Origin: Linnemannia hyalina
Lineage: Eukaryota; Mortierellomycota; Mortierellomycetes; Mortierellales; Mortierellaceae
Assembly: GCA_019671135.1 (NCBI GenBank)
Contig: JAHRHY010000021.1
Location: forward strand, 310,001 to 374,000
Direction: 5' to 3'
Length of the DNA: 64,000 nucleotides
The notes beneath the pieces are model-generated. The model saw nothing but the letters and a program-made list of their open reading frames with translations, was not told where the DNA came from and did not search any database. Both the position numbers and the translations under genes were made by a program. Below, in pieces: positions 48,999-59,929 of this stretch; position 1 is the stretch's first letter; each line of letters starts with the position of its first letter.

Positions 48999-50623
48999 TT
49001 ACTGGATCTCGATCCACTTGGTAGCGGCCACTTTGGATGACTCGGCTGCAGCACCTGGGGCGCCATAGAGGGCGATCAAACGCTCTGTGGCCAACAAGTC
49101 CATAGCCTCCAAATCCTCATGCGATGTTGCTGCTGCTGCGTCTTTTGATGGTGCTGCCTTCAACAAGCGAGAAGCGCACTATTTCACATTCAGAAAGTAA
49201 TATGAAAGAAGGAGACCGGTTAGTTTCAAGGTGCCACATTTTGCGTCGCAGATCAAACGCATATCTGTGGAGAGTTACCATCTTGATTCCATAAAGTCCA
49301 CGGACATGATCCCTGCACAACTCGACGACGCGGCAAAACTGCTTCAATGCCAACTGGAAGTTGTCCTGTGTGTAAAGAATCTCGGCATATTTGAGGTGGA
49401 AGATGTGGTTCTGGGGTTGAAGCATCAACACCTCCTCCATGCAAAACGCAGCCTGTGCGTACCTATTGACAGGAAGGTTAAAGAGAGAATATGGCAGCTA
49501 GTCAGATCCTAGCACAAAAGAAAACGGTCGATCGTCCTCGCTGTGTGTGACTCTCGGGAACGTTCCAGTGCTGCTTCAGGACACAAGATTGATGCTTACA
49601 TGAGCTCATCCAAGTACAAATCGGCGAGCTGGAGCCATCCCTCAAAGTCGGTGTAGTTGATATCCAGGTACTTGACCAGTGCAGAGATGGCCTCCGAGGG
49701 CAATCCCATTGCGCGCAACAGCATGACCTGACGCTTCGAGGCGAGCTAGAGATGGACCAAGACAATCCGAGTTCATAGAAAGTTAGAGAGTACTGTTAAC
49801 TGTGGAGCAACTTGACAGCATTCGCAATAGAATTGAGTCTTCCGTTGGTCCTAAATGACACCTACGACGTTGGTCTCGTCCTCCTCGAGGATAGCCTTGT
49901 AGATCAGTCCTGCCTCTGCGAGCTTTCCTGATGCCTCCAGCTGCATTCCTTGAAGACGGCGGACGCGAGGCGATCCTGGGAACTTTGTCTCGAGAGCCTG
50001 GATGCATTTCTACGGAATCGAAGAAGACATATCCTGTTAGATCTCTGATCCTTTTCTCGACCCGTATTAACCCGTTAAAACAAAGCCTGATCTGATGAAG
50101 AATGTGATCTCGCTAATGAACATACGAGGGCAAGGGCATCATCGCCCATATCCAGTGCAGCAATAGCAACCTGCTCGTACACGAGCCAAGCTATAAAGTA
50201 GAGCGCATCAAAGTCAATGGTCTATGTTAGATCAAAATCTAGTTTACTTTGTCCTTCAGCTAGCAGTTCTCCTTGGTCTCCTAAAGTCATCAGGGATGTC
50301 GCGTCGTGGTTGCTCTGGCAGTCCTTCCTCGAACACAGCCTTCCATGACTGTCATTGACAAAGTTCCTGCAAACGTTCTCTCTTTCACTGTTGCAGGACT
50401 TGATTCCACTTTTTAGATGAAAGTCGTACTCCTGGTTTCGCTACATCCTTAGTTGTTGTTCCTGAGAATGTCTCCTATACATCTTCCTGGAATTGTTACC
50501 ATCGGCATCGAGTTTCAAGACGGCGCCCGAATCGATGAGGGGCTTTCCGAGACGGACGACGACATCTGGCTTGCGCTCTGCGGAGGCGCGCAGGTCCTGG
50601 AGTACTTTTGCGGCGTTGACCAT
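48999..50623 (-). CDS. EMC2: ER membrane protein complex subunit 2 (TPR protein)
   Basis: Six exons (50500-50623, 50126-50190, 49866-50009, 49600-49745, 49279-49462, 48999-49178) join in frame to give 280 aa. Segments align with human EMC2: AWLVYEQVAIAALDMGDDAL (human WIIYEQVMIAALDYGRDDL), KFPGSPRVRRLQGMQLEASG, GWLQLADLYLDELMYAQAAF (human [20 protein letters not shown]) and PQNHIFHLKYAEILYTQDNF. EMC2 is the tetratricopeptide scaffold on the cytosolic side of the EMC, which inserts membrane proteins into the ER. Donors are GTAACA, GTATGT, GTAGGT, GTAAGC and GTAACT, all paired with AG acceptors. It shares a 572-base divergent promoter with the MscL gene. Exons 4-6 and 2.6 kb beyond them lie in the inverted duplication. 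Confidence 0.93.
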
Positions 50624-51195
50624 CTTGATGTTATATGACTTGGCGGGGTGGTCGTGAGAGGAGGAAGTGATGAACAATAAAAAAGGAAAGATGATGGACT
50701 TTTCAACTTTCTCAGCAGTCTACAAGATGAGAGCGTTTTGGTTCGCTCGCTTGCAGAATCTGTGGGTGACTGCACGTGACCCAAAGAAAGTTATGAAACC
50801 TGACTGAAAGAAGCGCGAGGAAGACAGTGTGGAGGTGTCTGTAATCATTATCAGTGGATGCATATGTAATAACAACGTAGCACGTGTCTGTTTGTCGTGA
50901 ATGTGTTGTGTGTGTTGTGTGTGTTGTTTGTGTTCACAGAGGACAGAGGTTACTCCCTTTCTGATGTCCCTTTTTACTGTAAGAAGTGAGAGTTGGTGAG
51001 GAAAGGAACACAGTTTATTCGAATACAAAAGCAAAAGAACGACTCTCTTTCGTCTCTTCTTCTTCTTCCTCTTTATTCTTTTCTTCACTCACGCCCACCC
51101 ACCACCACTCGCTCCATTCATCATCACTCAAGCACCCTCCATCCCTTTCACCCTCACCTTCAACCAAGACAACACAACACAACAAAAACAGAAAA
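50624..51195. promoter_or_regulatory. bidirectional promoter region between EMC2 and the MscL gene
   Basis: The two start codons point away from each other across 572 bases. The side near the MscL ATG is CT-rich (51035-51150). A GTGTT repeat lies near 50900-50932. No specific factor site is claimed. Confidence 0.5.
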
Positions 51196-52450
51196 ATGTC
51201 GTCGCCGCCAAACGGACGCCAGAACGGGAACACAAACGGATGGATGACACAACGCGAAAGAATCATAGATGGACTCCATAACGTTGAAGACACCACACGC
51301 GAGTCTCTCTTGCACGGCGGTATGGTCGTCACTCGCAAAGCAAAAACCCTCTGGACCCACTTCAAGGTACCACCCCTTTGCCTCCCTTCACTTCTGAATT
51401 TGTGTATCGAGCCCACAAATCGCCCATTCTTGACTGACGTACATCTTGGTTCTCTCTTTGTTCAACTTGAATAGGACTTTATCGACAATGGGAACGTCGT
51501 CGGTTTGGCTGTAAGTCAAGCAACAAAAGAGCTTCTTGTTTCTGTAACTCAGGATTGGGAAAGTGCCGTAAAGGAGCAAAAGTACGAATGGTCATTCATC
51601 CGCATGACCACCAAAAAAATAAAGGTTCCTTGTTGGACAGAAGGGATATCAAGAAACGAATACAAGGACAACAAGCACCAAAAATAAGAACTAAACGACG
51701 AACTAGTGGCAGCTGCTTACCTGTTTACTACTCTTCTCTTCGACAAACATAGGTGGGGTTGATACTGGGAGTAGCGTTCACATCATTGGTGAACTCATTG
51801 GTCAACGACATCATTTCACCACCTCTGGGATTGGCAGTCGGACATGCGAGTCTGGACGATCTCTTTGTCGTCATCAAGGATGGAAAGAACGCTTCAACAA
51901 CGTATCTCACATTGGATCAAGGTAAATGGGGGTAGAAACGATACACAGGAGCATACAAGTGTCTGTGTTGTTTGAATTCGCCCAGTATCTAACACAGCTA
52001 CTGCTTCATCCTGATCCTTTCCTCGCCTTTCTCTTCCCTGGATGTGCTGCATGCTGACATAAAAATAATAATTAGCCCATGATGACGGTGCAGTCTGCAT
52101 TGCATACGGACGGTTCTTCCAAATGACGTTCAACTTCTTCATCGTCGCGTTCGTCCTCTTCTCCGTCATTCGAGGTACCCCTCTTGCTTTTTTGTTATCT
52201 CTTACAGGATGTCTCATGCAAAGTAACATATCATTAACACACTTTCGATCCATGACACACAGTATTCCAGTCGTTCCAGCAGGAAGAGATTATCAAGAGC
52301 AAGGTGAAGTGCAAGTACTGCCGCCAAAAGATCAGCAAGGTGGCGACGCGGTGTCAGTTCTGTACGTCGTGGCAGGATGTGCCTGAGCACAACCATGTCC
52401 CCAGTCCGTCTGGTCCCCTTGTCGATGCCAGTGGTCATATGAGCGATTAG
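51196..52450 (+). CDS. large-conductance mechanosensitive channel (MscL) family with zinc-ribbon tail
   Basis: Five exons (51196-51366, 51475-51510, 51753-51921, 52076-52174, 52263-52450) join in frame to give 220 aa. Residues 58-95 read DFIDNGNVVGLA then VGLILGVAFTSLVNSLVNDI, matching bacterial MscL TM1 ([20 protein letters not shown]) and its ISPPLG loop start. The second segment, FFQMTFNFFIVAFVLFSVIR, is at about 139-158. MscL opens a wide pore when membrane tension rises and protects cells from hypo-osmotic shock. After TM2 the protein carries C175KYC178 and C189QFC192, a four-cysteine zinc-ribbon-like module absent from classical MscL. A 57-residue polar N-terminal extension is also eukaryote-specific. 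The location (plasma or organelle membrane) is unknown. Confidence 0.9.
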
Positions 52451-53000
52451 CGTCCTTGTTGTTCTATTCAAGACCCTTGTTCCTTTCTTGTACACACTCT
52501 CACCGTTGGAATAAAAGTGAAAACCATGCAGCCAGGCTGTGCTGTAACTTGGAAAGTGTCACGTGGAAAGTGAGGTCTGGGCGCCTCCTCAAAAACGGTG
52601 TTGTTCTCCACTTTTTCCCATTCACTTTTCAGCCCTATTTACCATTCACACAAACCCTTCCTTTCATCAACTATACAACCTACTGGCACTGGGTGAGTGT
52701 TTCCTCCTTCATCGCGATGGAAAGACACAGTCGCGCAACAGCACAACGGGGAATGAAACGTACGCAACGAGCATCCTTAGTCAATGCACACAAAAAAGGG
52801 TTGACAAACTGTTATACAACAGGACATAAGCTGAATGCCAAGCTTTTTTACTCTTAAACCTTAGTGCTCACTCGCCCGCTGACATTCTCACTCCTTCCAA
52901 CCACTGTAGACCCTCATCTCTTACTTTCACTACTTTGACCACTCGTCACCTCGCTCCCAGGAAACAACACACACAAACAACACACGTTTAGAAGCAAACT
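52451..53000. other. intergenic region between the MscL and RBR ligase genes
   Basis: No gene is seen; it presumably holds the MscL 3' UTR and the RBR promoter. AATAAAA at 52511-52517 is a possible polyadenylation signal. Confidence 0.45.
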
Positions 53001-54728
53001 ATGCAGCAAGTCGACGAATACGAAGAAGACTACGACTACGTCTTCCTCTCGGACTTTGAGAACGACGCCTCGTGCGCGCCAGAAGTCCGGGACGGCAGTG
53101 GTGCCAAAGGCAAGAATCGAGTCTCTATCGGGAGCAGTCATACCATCCACAACCCGCAAGGACAAGCACAGGGGTCAGAAACGTCCTTCCAGCATAGGCA
53201 ACGGACACCAGAGTCCCAGCGCAGCGAGTCCGAAATCGACGAGGACGACGATTTTGACAACAACAATGACGACAGTTTAACTGTCAAAAGTCTAGGTCTC
53301 CGCAGTGAGGAACAGGGTGGGAGCCATAACGAATTGGACGGCTCTGACGGCGAGGAGATCGAATATGGGTACGAGACGGATCTGTTGGTGATCATGCCAG
53401 CGATGTTGCGGAATTATAGTCACCATGCGACCAATTATCATCCGGAACTGTGGCGTCCTGCTCCCGGGTCTGGTTCTGGGCGTAACTCTACCCAGACTTC
53501 TTCAGTACGCTGCCGACAAGAAGGTACATTCTCTTGTAATTCGGACATGTCAGCTATTCTTATGCCTCGGGGCATTATGAACCCTTGGCATCACAGGGTA
53601 TGTTCTAACGTATTCTGGTATGCAAACCATATAGACCGCATGCTGGATCGGGAAGAATTGCTAAAGAACACGATACCATCGACAACATGCGGAATTTGCT
53701 TCGAGTCTTTCATGACTTTTGACCTGGACCCATTACAACAACAGCAGCAAGAGCACCAGGAAGAGTCAACGGTAACTTCGTCACGGGTCCAGTTCGCACG
53801 CACATTCACCGAACGACTAGCACGGTCGTTTTCTCTCCAGAGTGTCGAATACTCTCAACAGCCGCGACAACAGATATCCAGTAGCCTTAATGCTGCCTCA
53901 ACTTCCACTTCAGCCCCCTCACGGCGGATCTCAACGGTAGCACCTTCAATCACACCCTCAATGTCCTCAAAAGAACTAGGACTCATCCTCCCCTGCGACC
54001 ACGGCCTCTGCCTCTCCTGTCTCCAATCCTTCCTCCTCAACGCTACCCAAAGCCCCCAAGCTCGCTTCCCCACTGTCTGCCCACAACCGGGTTGTCGGAC
54101 CCCTATCCCTACCGAATCTGCAGAATGGGTATTGGACAAGGAGACGTTAGAGATTTGGTACCGCAAACTGGCCGAGATACATGTTGCGAACAAGGTCTGT
54201 TGTCCGTTACCAGAGTGTCGGTCGATTGTGGATCTGGATGATCGCGATGGGACTGCGGTTACTTGTCCCGAGTGCCGGAATTCGTTTTGCGCTTCTTGTG
54301 CTGTGCCTTTTCATCGTGGTATGTTAACATCCTTGGGCTGTTTGTTGATGGGTGTGTTGTCGCTTTTTCTCTAATCTCCAAAATAATTCGTGTGATTGTT
54401 AACCTGAGACCTGCAACCTTTCCCCCCCTTCCCACTCCATCTAACAGGCTTGACATGCGAACAATACAGAGAACAGGCACAAGGCGGGCAAACAGAAGAA
54501 GACCGAGCAATGCTCCAATTAGTCCAAGACCGACATTGGCGACATTGCCCCTCCTGCAGATTCGTGATCGAGAAGCAACAAGGGTGTAACCATATGGTCT
54601 GTCATTGCGGACAGAGCTTTTGTTATGCGTGCGGACACACCTGGAACGAGATGGATGCGAGATGCTCGAGGGATTGTGAAAGTGAAGGTGTTCATGATGA
54701 TATAGGTGTTGATTGTCTTATCATGTAG
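53001..54728 (+). CDS. RBR-type E3 ubiquitin ligase
   Basis: Two exons (53001-54318, 54448-54728) join in frame across GTATGT..ACAG to give 532 aa. An acidic N-terminus (EYEEDYDYVFLSDFEND) precedes RING1, which starts TCGICFESF near residue 229 and continues CDHGLCLSCLQSFL near 331, with about 100 low-complexity residues inserted between the first two zinc-ligand pairs. The IBR follows (CPLPECRSIV, CPECRNSFCASCAVPFHRG) and then RING2 (HCPSCRFVIEKQQGCNHMVC, HCGQSFCYACG). In RBR ligases the cysteine equivalent to C486 in QQGCNHM accepts ubiquitin from RING1-bound E2 before transfer. The order RING1-IBR-RING2 is complete and the catalytic cysteine is present. The protein ends soon after RING2, so no Ariadne domain is seen. 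The substrate is unknown. Confidence 0.9.
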
Positions 54729-55471
54729 ATTCATTGGCATGCTTCATCCAATTAAATGCAATTCTTTCACGCTGTGCAAGCACATGGAGAGAGGAGAATG
54801 GTGGATAAGATTGGTTATTAGGATATGTAGATTAGAAATTATGAGCTATTGTACAAGGTGATGATGGTTAATTAAGAAGAAAAGTAGAAAGAAAATGATA
54901 GCTTCGCAGTTGGTCACGAATGAAAGAAAAAAAAAAGGGTGACTAGGGGTTGAAGTAATATGACCATCAACAGAACAAACAGACAATATAATCGAAAAAC
55001 AGGGGAGCTGCATGCTTCGCTGCTGCGAAGCAACAACAAAGTAAAGAACACGCAAAAAGACGGGTCTGTGTGTCGCTTAGGAGTTGAGGAGGAAGAAGGA
55101 GACAGGGCCTAGGCGATTCCAATGGATGTTATGTGGGCTCAGTTTTTCCTTGATAACTTTCTGCACGCTTTTTGTCGTCTGAGGTACTAAAAATTCAACC
55201 CGTGTGCTCCACTCGCGTGTTCGCGTCCTACAGTCCTTTCATCCTTCTCTCCCTTTCTCACTCCTCCCTCAGCGTCCCCCTCGACCTCAACAGGCAAATC
55301 ATGGCGATGGCAGAACACCTTCTCCGTGTGAGACCATTGGCAAACCCCCAGCTCCGGGCTCAGCTCATCGGGCAAGGCAAGGCAGACAAAGTCAGTTTGT
55401 GGGCAAAGGAGAGGACAAGATAAATAAAGGTTGTATGTTGAGAGCTGGCCGAGTCGGAGAGATAAATATAA
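54729..55471. other. convergent intergenic region
   Basis: It contains presumed 3' UTRs. A 40-codon plus-strand frame (55301-55423, MAMAEHLLRVRPLANPQLRA) has a CT-rich leader and looks faintly gene-like, but it has no other support. Confidence 0.4.
55301..55423 (+). CDS. possible 40-aa small ORF
   Basis: The ATG at 55301 follows a pyrimidine-rich leader resembling others in the window, and the frame ends in TAA at 55421-55423. The peptide is basic and not low-complexity. It could be a first exon or chance. It converges with the membrane-protein gene that ends at 55472. Confidence 0.2.
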   Translation: MAMAEHLLRVRPLANPQLRAQLIGQGKADKVSLWAKERTR

Positions 55472-56884
55472 TTAAAGGCTCGATGCGGCAGAGGCGGGGA
55501 TGGCGGGAGCGGATCCTGTTGTTGCCGTTGCCGTTGCTTTTGCTGTTGCTGTTGTTGTTGTAGGAGTATGAGCGTTGCCGGTGGACGGGTGATCGTCCTC
55601 CGAGGGGGTAACCGTAATCTCGATCCCCAACGGTGCCAGCGGTGATGACAACAGCTCGGCATCGCCCGCAGTATTGTTGCTGTCCTTGAGCTGTTGATTA
55701 CTTGGCCGTTTAGAAAGCGTACTACTGCTCACACCAGCAGCCTCAGAAGCAGCAGCATTGGCAACAGCAGTCGTCCTGAGAGAGAGGTTCGAAGCCCGTC
55801 GAAACAGTTTCCCGGTCTTGAGTCGTTCCGCAAAGTCACTCATCATGCTCGCAGCAGACGAGGAGCGTGATCGTGTTCCTGTTGCTGGTGCGTTGGTGGC
55901 TAGAGTGGAAGAAGGTACTGCCGAGGTTGAATTGCTCCTCGAGTTGGTTGGTCGCTGCTGATCCAAGGATAGGGGGTGCTGTTGCTGTTGTTGTTTGAGT
56001 TCGTCCAGCTCTTCGTCCTGCTGTTGCTGCTGTTTCTGCAGCTCCTGTTCCTCAAGCTCCCTCTGCTGCTCCTGCTGTTGCTGCTGCGAAAGCGCAAAGG
56101 CCCGCTTCACACGCTGAGCAAAGGCATCAAAGTTGACATGCTGTGCCTGTCGATAGGCTGCAAAGGTAGGGTATGCAAACGAGCTTGTCGAATCCGCAGT
56201 GTTGCCTCGAGGACGGGTCTGGAAAGTGACGTTATTTCGGATCGCTCCTCCTGTTCCTTCAGCAGCAGCGTCAACGTCAACGGGATCGTCCGCAAACCGG
56301 GCTCCTCCTGTTCGTCCCGGGGCTCGTGGAGTAGCTGCTGAGGAAGGATGAAGACGGATGGCGGGTGCTGCAGGTGTTGCGTCTGAACGGGTTGGGGAGT
56401 AGAGAACGACGGGGTCGGGGATAGGGGAGTGGGTATAGATGGGGAGGGTGGACTCGACAACCGGTGAGGGGACCAGGAAACGGACTATAAGCTATTAGAT
56501 GTATGTATGCAAGTGTCATGCAAGTGGAAGCGTGGAGAGAAAGGGGACAGGGAGGAGTGGTGAAGAAGAGAAGGGGGCAACAGAGAGAATAACAGTCAGT
56601 AATTGGGCTCAATGGCAATTGTCTTTGTACACCCGGTAAAACCAACAGACAAGAAAAAAAAGGGCGAGCAGAAAGCGAACAAGAACTGCAACAAGAGAAG
56701 CAAGGCGTACAGAGAAGGCGATCCAGATGGCAAAGAAGACGCCGAGAACGGAGCCCAGAACTTTTGAGGATATGGAGTGGTGTTTGCCGTAGACCACGGG
56801 GAGGGTGATGAGGAGGACGACGGCGATGAAGGAGAAGCAGCGTTGGGCTGCCTTGTGCCAGTGCGGGTAGACATGGTGCCACAT
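55472..56884 (-). CDS. two-segment membrane protein with a disordered Gln/Ser-rich tail
   Basis: Two exons (56711-56884, 55472-56491) give 397 aa. The first encodes MWHHVYPHWHKAAQRCFSFI, then a hydrophobic segment (IAVVLLITLPVVYG) and the beginning of a second (VLGSVLGVFFAIWIAFS). With the GTACGC donor and a TAATAG acceptor the second segment continues LIVRFLVPSPV. An alternative donor (GTGTAC near 56635) would add a third hydrophobic stretch. The rest is hydrophilic: FAYPTFAAYRQAQHVNFDAF, polyglutamine runs in a likely coiled coil near residues 160-195, then SDFAERLKTGKLFRRASNLS and a Ser/Thr/Ala-rich end. I do not recognise the family. An overlapping frame beginning MSTRTGTRQPNA is a less likely start. 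Confidence 0.65.
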
Positions 56885-57824
56885 TCCCTTTTGTTGATTA
56901 GAAGGGTGTGAGGTGAAGGGAAAGATGGAAGAGAGTGAGCGAGAGTGTGGAGTGAAAAGAAGGGAGAGGACAGAAAAGAGGAGGAGAGAAGGGTGCAAGG
57001 AAGGAGAGGATAGGAAGGCAGAGGAAAAAAGAAGAGGAAAGAGCACCAAAAGGGAGGGGTGAAGAATAGGAAAGAGAGAAGCGCCTTCTTATCTTGTTCT
57101 GTTGGTCAGTCTTGTTCCTGTTGGTCAGTCAGGCAAACCGGAAACTACAAAAACAACGAAATAGCTTAAGAAAAAATAATAACCGCCACAGGGGTCATAT
57201 CTGCACGTGACCTCGGGCAGTCGGCAAAAAGTAGCGCCTTGGGACAAGGACGCGTTGAAAACGTAGGAGCAATTGCTCTCGCCATTTGTCTATTGTAGGC
57301 ACAAAGAAGAGGGGGTACAAGGGGAAAGAACCTCTATAACACGCGGTGCCCCTTTGTTCCACCCAGGCACCACTGATCAAAAAAATAAAATAAAGGTCGC
57401 AGTGGGAGGAATAGATTTAAAGGCAACGATGACCGTCTCTCACTCTTGTTCAATCAACAGCCCAGCGAATGCAAGGACAAGAGCGCACTTCGCCCACGCT
57501 GTCCATGTGTGAACGAACAGCTCAATTTCTTCTCTTGCTAGTCTAAAGAAGCACATAGCACCACCATTGAGGTATGACTTTTGCTGAAGGATGCCGAATT
57601 CCCTCAACTACGATAAAAACAAGGAGTAGAGAAGAGGATCCAGGTACCACACATCCACCTTCCACCACAGTAATGCAGGCACCACGTTTCCAGCTTCTGT
57701 CGTTTTGTCTGCACTTAAATTTTTGGACGATTGAGTTTGACTTTTGCCACCACTGGGACCCAGACTGTTCTTCGTTCTTTCATTGTTCTAATCATTCTTT
57801 ACCTGCTCTTCTTCATTCATCTTG
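56885..57824. other. divergent intergenic region
   Basis: It lies between the membrane-protein gene and the F-box array. Purine-rich DNA at 56900-57090 is the leader of the minus-strand gene. No gene is seen. Confidence 0.5.
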
Positions 57825-59540
57825 ATGTCAGATTCACCATCACCTACTCTCCTTCCAGAGATCATCCTCCTCATCGTTCCGCTGCTGGGTCAATCAGACC
57901 TGGCACAATGTGCTCGCATCAACAAAACCTGGCACGACTGCTGCACCCCTCTCCTCTGGAAAGTCGTTCAAATCTTCCGACGCAAACACGCTGACTGCCT
58001 CGACAATCCTGAGGGCCTCGCAAGTCTCGTTCGCAACGCACACTACACTCACACCTTTGAGACCAGTCGTGCCAGCGTCGCCAAGAGTTTCGCTATCCGA
58101 GCATCCCCACCTTGCACCAATCTAAAGTCCCTTAGATACCAGATCCGAGGCGAGCAGTCGATACAGTTTCGCTTGGAGGCACGGAGAGATCCTGTGGATC
58201 CGCTCGGGTACTCGCAGGTCCTTTGTCGGTTGTTGAGCCAGAACCCGGGGTTGCGGTCCTTGACTCTCGGAGGTGAATGGCTCATGAATGCCTGGGATGT
58301 GGAGGATGTTTATGGGGTCTTGAATTGCATCCCAACTGCCGAGCTGGAGAGGCTGGAGATTGCCTTTGATGCACCATGGAATGAACGGTCTCGAATCCTC
58401 ACGGCCTTTGCTGGGGTTTCTGATGAGCAGGACATGGACCCCTTTGTCGCCCTGAAGGAACTCGTTATTGCTGACTGCTTTGGTGGTCAGCTTGCAGATC
58501 CTGGGTTCGAAAAGTGGTGCATCAAGCGATGTGCGAGTCTGGAGAGCATTCGACTCAAGAACTGTGGGATTCTTTCATTGGAGAGCCTTGCGCGCTCGGT
58601 CTTTGTGTCGTGTCCCAGATTGAACAGACTAGACTACATCAGCGGCGGCGAGGAGGACGACTCGACCTTTGTGGCTGTGTTGATGATGAGCAGTGAGGGT
58701 TGGAAGGAAGTTCAACTCTGCGGGATGCAGAATATGGGACCCATGGCTACACGACAGCTTATGAATCATGCGTCGACGTTGGAGGTGCTGAAGTGTGACG
58801 GATGGGGAGGGCAAGACAGCGCAGAACTTTACCCATTTTTGTGTAATGCGAGGCGACTCTGTCGGCTGGAGGGCGTGCAGGATGGATCGGGACTGACTTA
58901 TATCAGGGAACTGTTTCTCAATGCGTATATGGCGGCTATGGTAGTGAACGAGCCTTGGGCTCTTGGGGAGTCGATGGAGTACTTTCAGATGAGGATCGAG
59001 AGCGTCCCACGGCCGGATGTCGTCTGTCGTCGGAACGGATCGCCATTGGACGACGAATCGGATGGTACGCTTCCGGTGAACATGAACAAACGCTATGATA
59101 TCCAAAGGTTCATCTACACTCAACTGGGTCGCATGACAGGATTGAATGAGCTCAACCTTGGAGTCCCCGACACCGTTTCCGCCCGGCATTCCTGGCACGT
59201 TGTGGAATTAGGAGAGTTGGAACCCTTTGATGACCCCGGACACAACTTTGTGAGAGAGTTCAACTATCGCAGCCTCGAGTTTTCGTTGGCTAGTGGTCTG
59301 GATCTGCTGGCTGGAATGAAGGAACTGGCGGTGCTGGACGTTCGTTGGACGGCACACCGGATCGGTGTCGAGGAGCTAGAGTGGATGCATGCCAATTGGC
59401 CCAAGTTGATAAAGATCAAGGGCCTTTTGTCGAGGAGAGAATGGGCTGGCGATGATGAAGGCAGTATGGCGGTCAGGACTGCAGTGAACGAGTGGATCGC
59501 TGCCCATCCTCATGGCATTGGTTCTTCATTTTATTCATGA
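57825..59540 (+). CDS. F-box/LRR protein, first of the tandem trio
   Basis: Predicted SCF substrate receptor of 571 aa, intronless. The F-box is at about residues 8-50 (TLLPEIILLIVPLLGQSDLA, RINKTWHDCCTPLLWKVVQI). LRR-like units include WCIKRCASLESIRLKNCGIL and FLCNARRLCRLEGVQD. The shared block reads EPWALGESMEYFQMRIESVP then RPDVVCRRNGSPL, followed by RYDIQRFIYTQLGRMTGLNE. The C-terminus reads NYRSLEFSLASGLDLLAGMK, HRIGVEELEWMHANWPKLIK and ends HPHGIGSSFYS. The ATG at 57825 is the only start that keeps the F-box near the N-terminus; the frame just before it opens with TTG. Confidence 0.9.
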   Translation: MSDSPSPTLLPEIILLIVPLLGQSDLAQCARINKTWHDCCTPLLWKVVQIFRRKHADCLDNPEGLASLVRNAHYTHTFETSRASVAKSFAIRASPPCTNLKSLRYQIRGEQSIQFRLEARRDPVDPLGYSQVLCRLLSQNPGLRSLTLGGEWLMNAWDVEDVYGVLNCIPTAELERLEIAFDAPWNERSRILTAFAGVSDEQDMDPFVALKELVIADCFGGQLADPGFEKWCIKRCASLESIRLKNCGILSLESLARSVFVSCPRLNRLDYISGGEEDDSTFVAVLMMSSEGWKEVQLCGMQNMGPMATRQLMNHASTLEVLKCDGWGGQDSAELYPFLCNARRLCRLEGVQDGSGLTYIRELFLNAYMAAMVVNEPWALGESMEYFQMRIESVPRPDVVCRRNGSPLDDESDGTLPVNMNKRYDIQRFIYTQLGRMTGLNELNLGVPDTVSARHSWHVVELGELEPFDDPGHNFVREFNYRSLEFSLASGLDLLAGMKELAVLDVRWTAHRIGVEELEWMHANWPKLIKIKGLLSRREWAGDDEGSMAVRTAVNEWIAAHPHGIGSSFYS

Positions 59541-59603
59541 CATTAAGTAAGATTTTATTTGTCTCATTGTATTTTGATTACTAAATAATCGATTCTTGTA
59601 CCA

Positions 59604-59649
<46 letters not shown>

Positions 59650-59929
59650 CAGATCGCATGGACAATTGGGAGAAGGGGAATTGCAATAAACAAAGAAAGG
59701 ACGGAGCAATAGGGAGTAGAAAGGATTAACGGAAAGAGAGGCAATTGAGAGAGTAGAAAGGATTAAAGAGAGATCGGAGTTCTTTTTATTAAGTGGTGGC
59801 CATTGAACACAGTAGCAGTCTTCCCACGACCTTGTTTTCTGTCTTATTTTCTCCTTTTGCTTTCTACCTTTCACATCGTCTCCTTCCCATCGCTGTTGTC
59901 GTCTCGCCCACCGTCTCCACATCACCGAC
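59541..59929. other. intergenic region with GA microsatellite
   Basis: A GA repeat of about 19 units lies at 59607-59645. The DNA just before the next ATG is CT-rich. No gene is seen. Confidence 0.6.
59607..59645. repeat. GA dinucleotide microsatellite
   Basis: About 19 GA units just downstream of an F-box gene. Confidence 0.95.

Larger units (their letters stand above)
46295..49876 (-). repeat. right arm of the 3.6-kb inverted duplication
   Basis: Mirror image of 40126-43707, and the arm still attached to the complete EMC2 gene, so it is probably the source copy. The spacer between arms is about 2.6 kb (43708-46294). Confidence 0.95.

Noticed and set aside
56686..56711. A 26-base intron (GTACGC to TTGCAG) in the membrane-protein gene
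   Set aside because: It is too short for a spliceosomal intron; the longer intron to 56492 keeps frame and completes a membrane segment.
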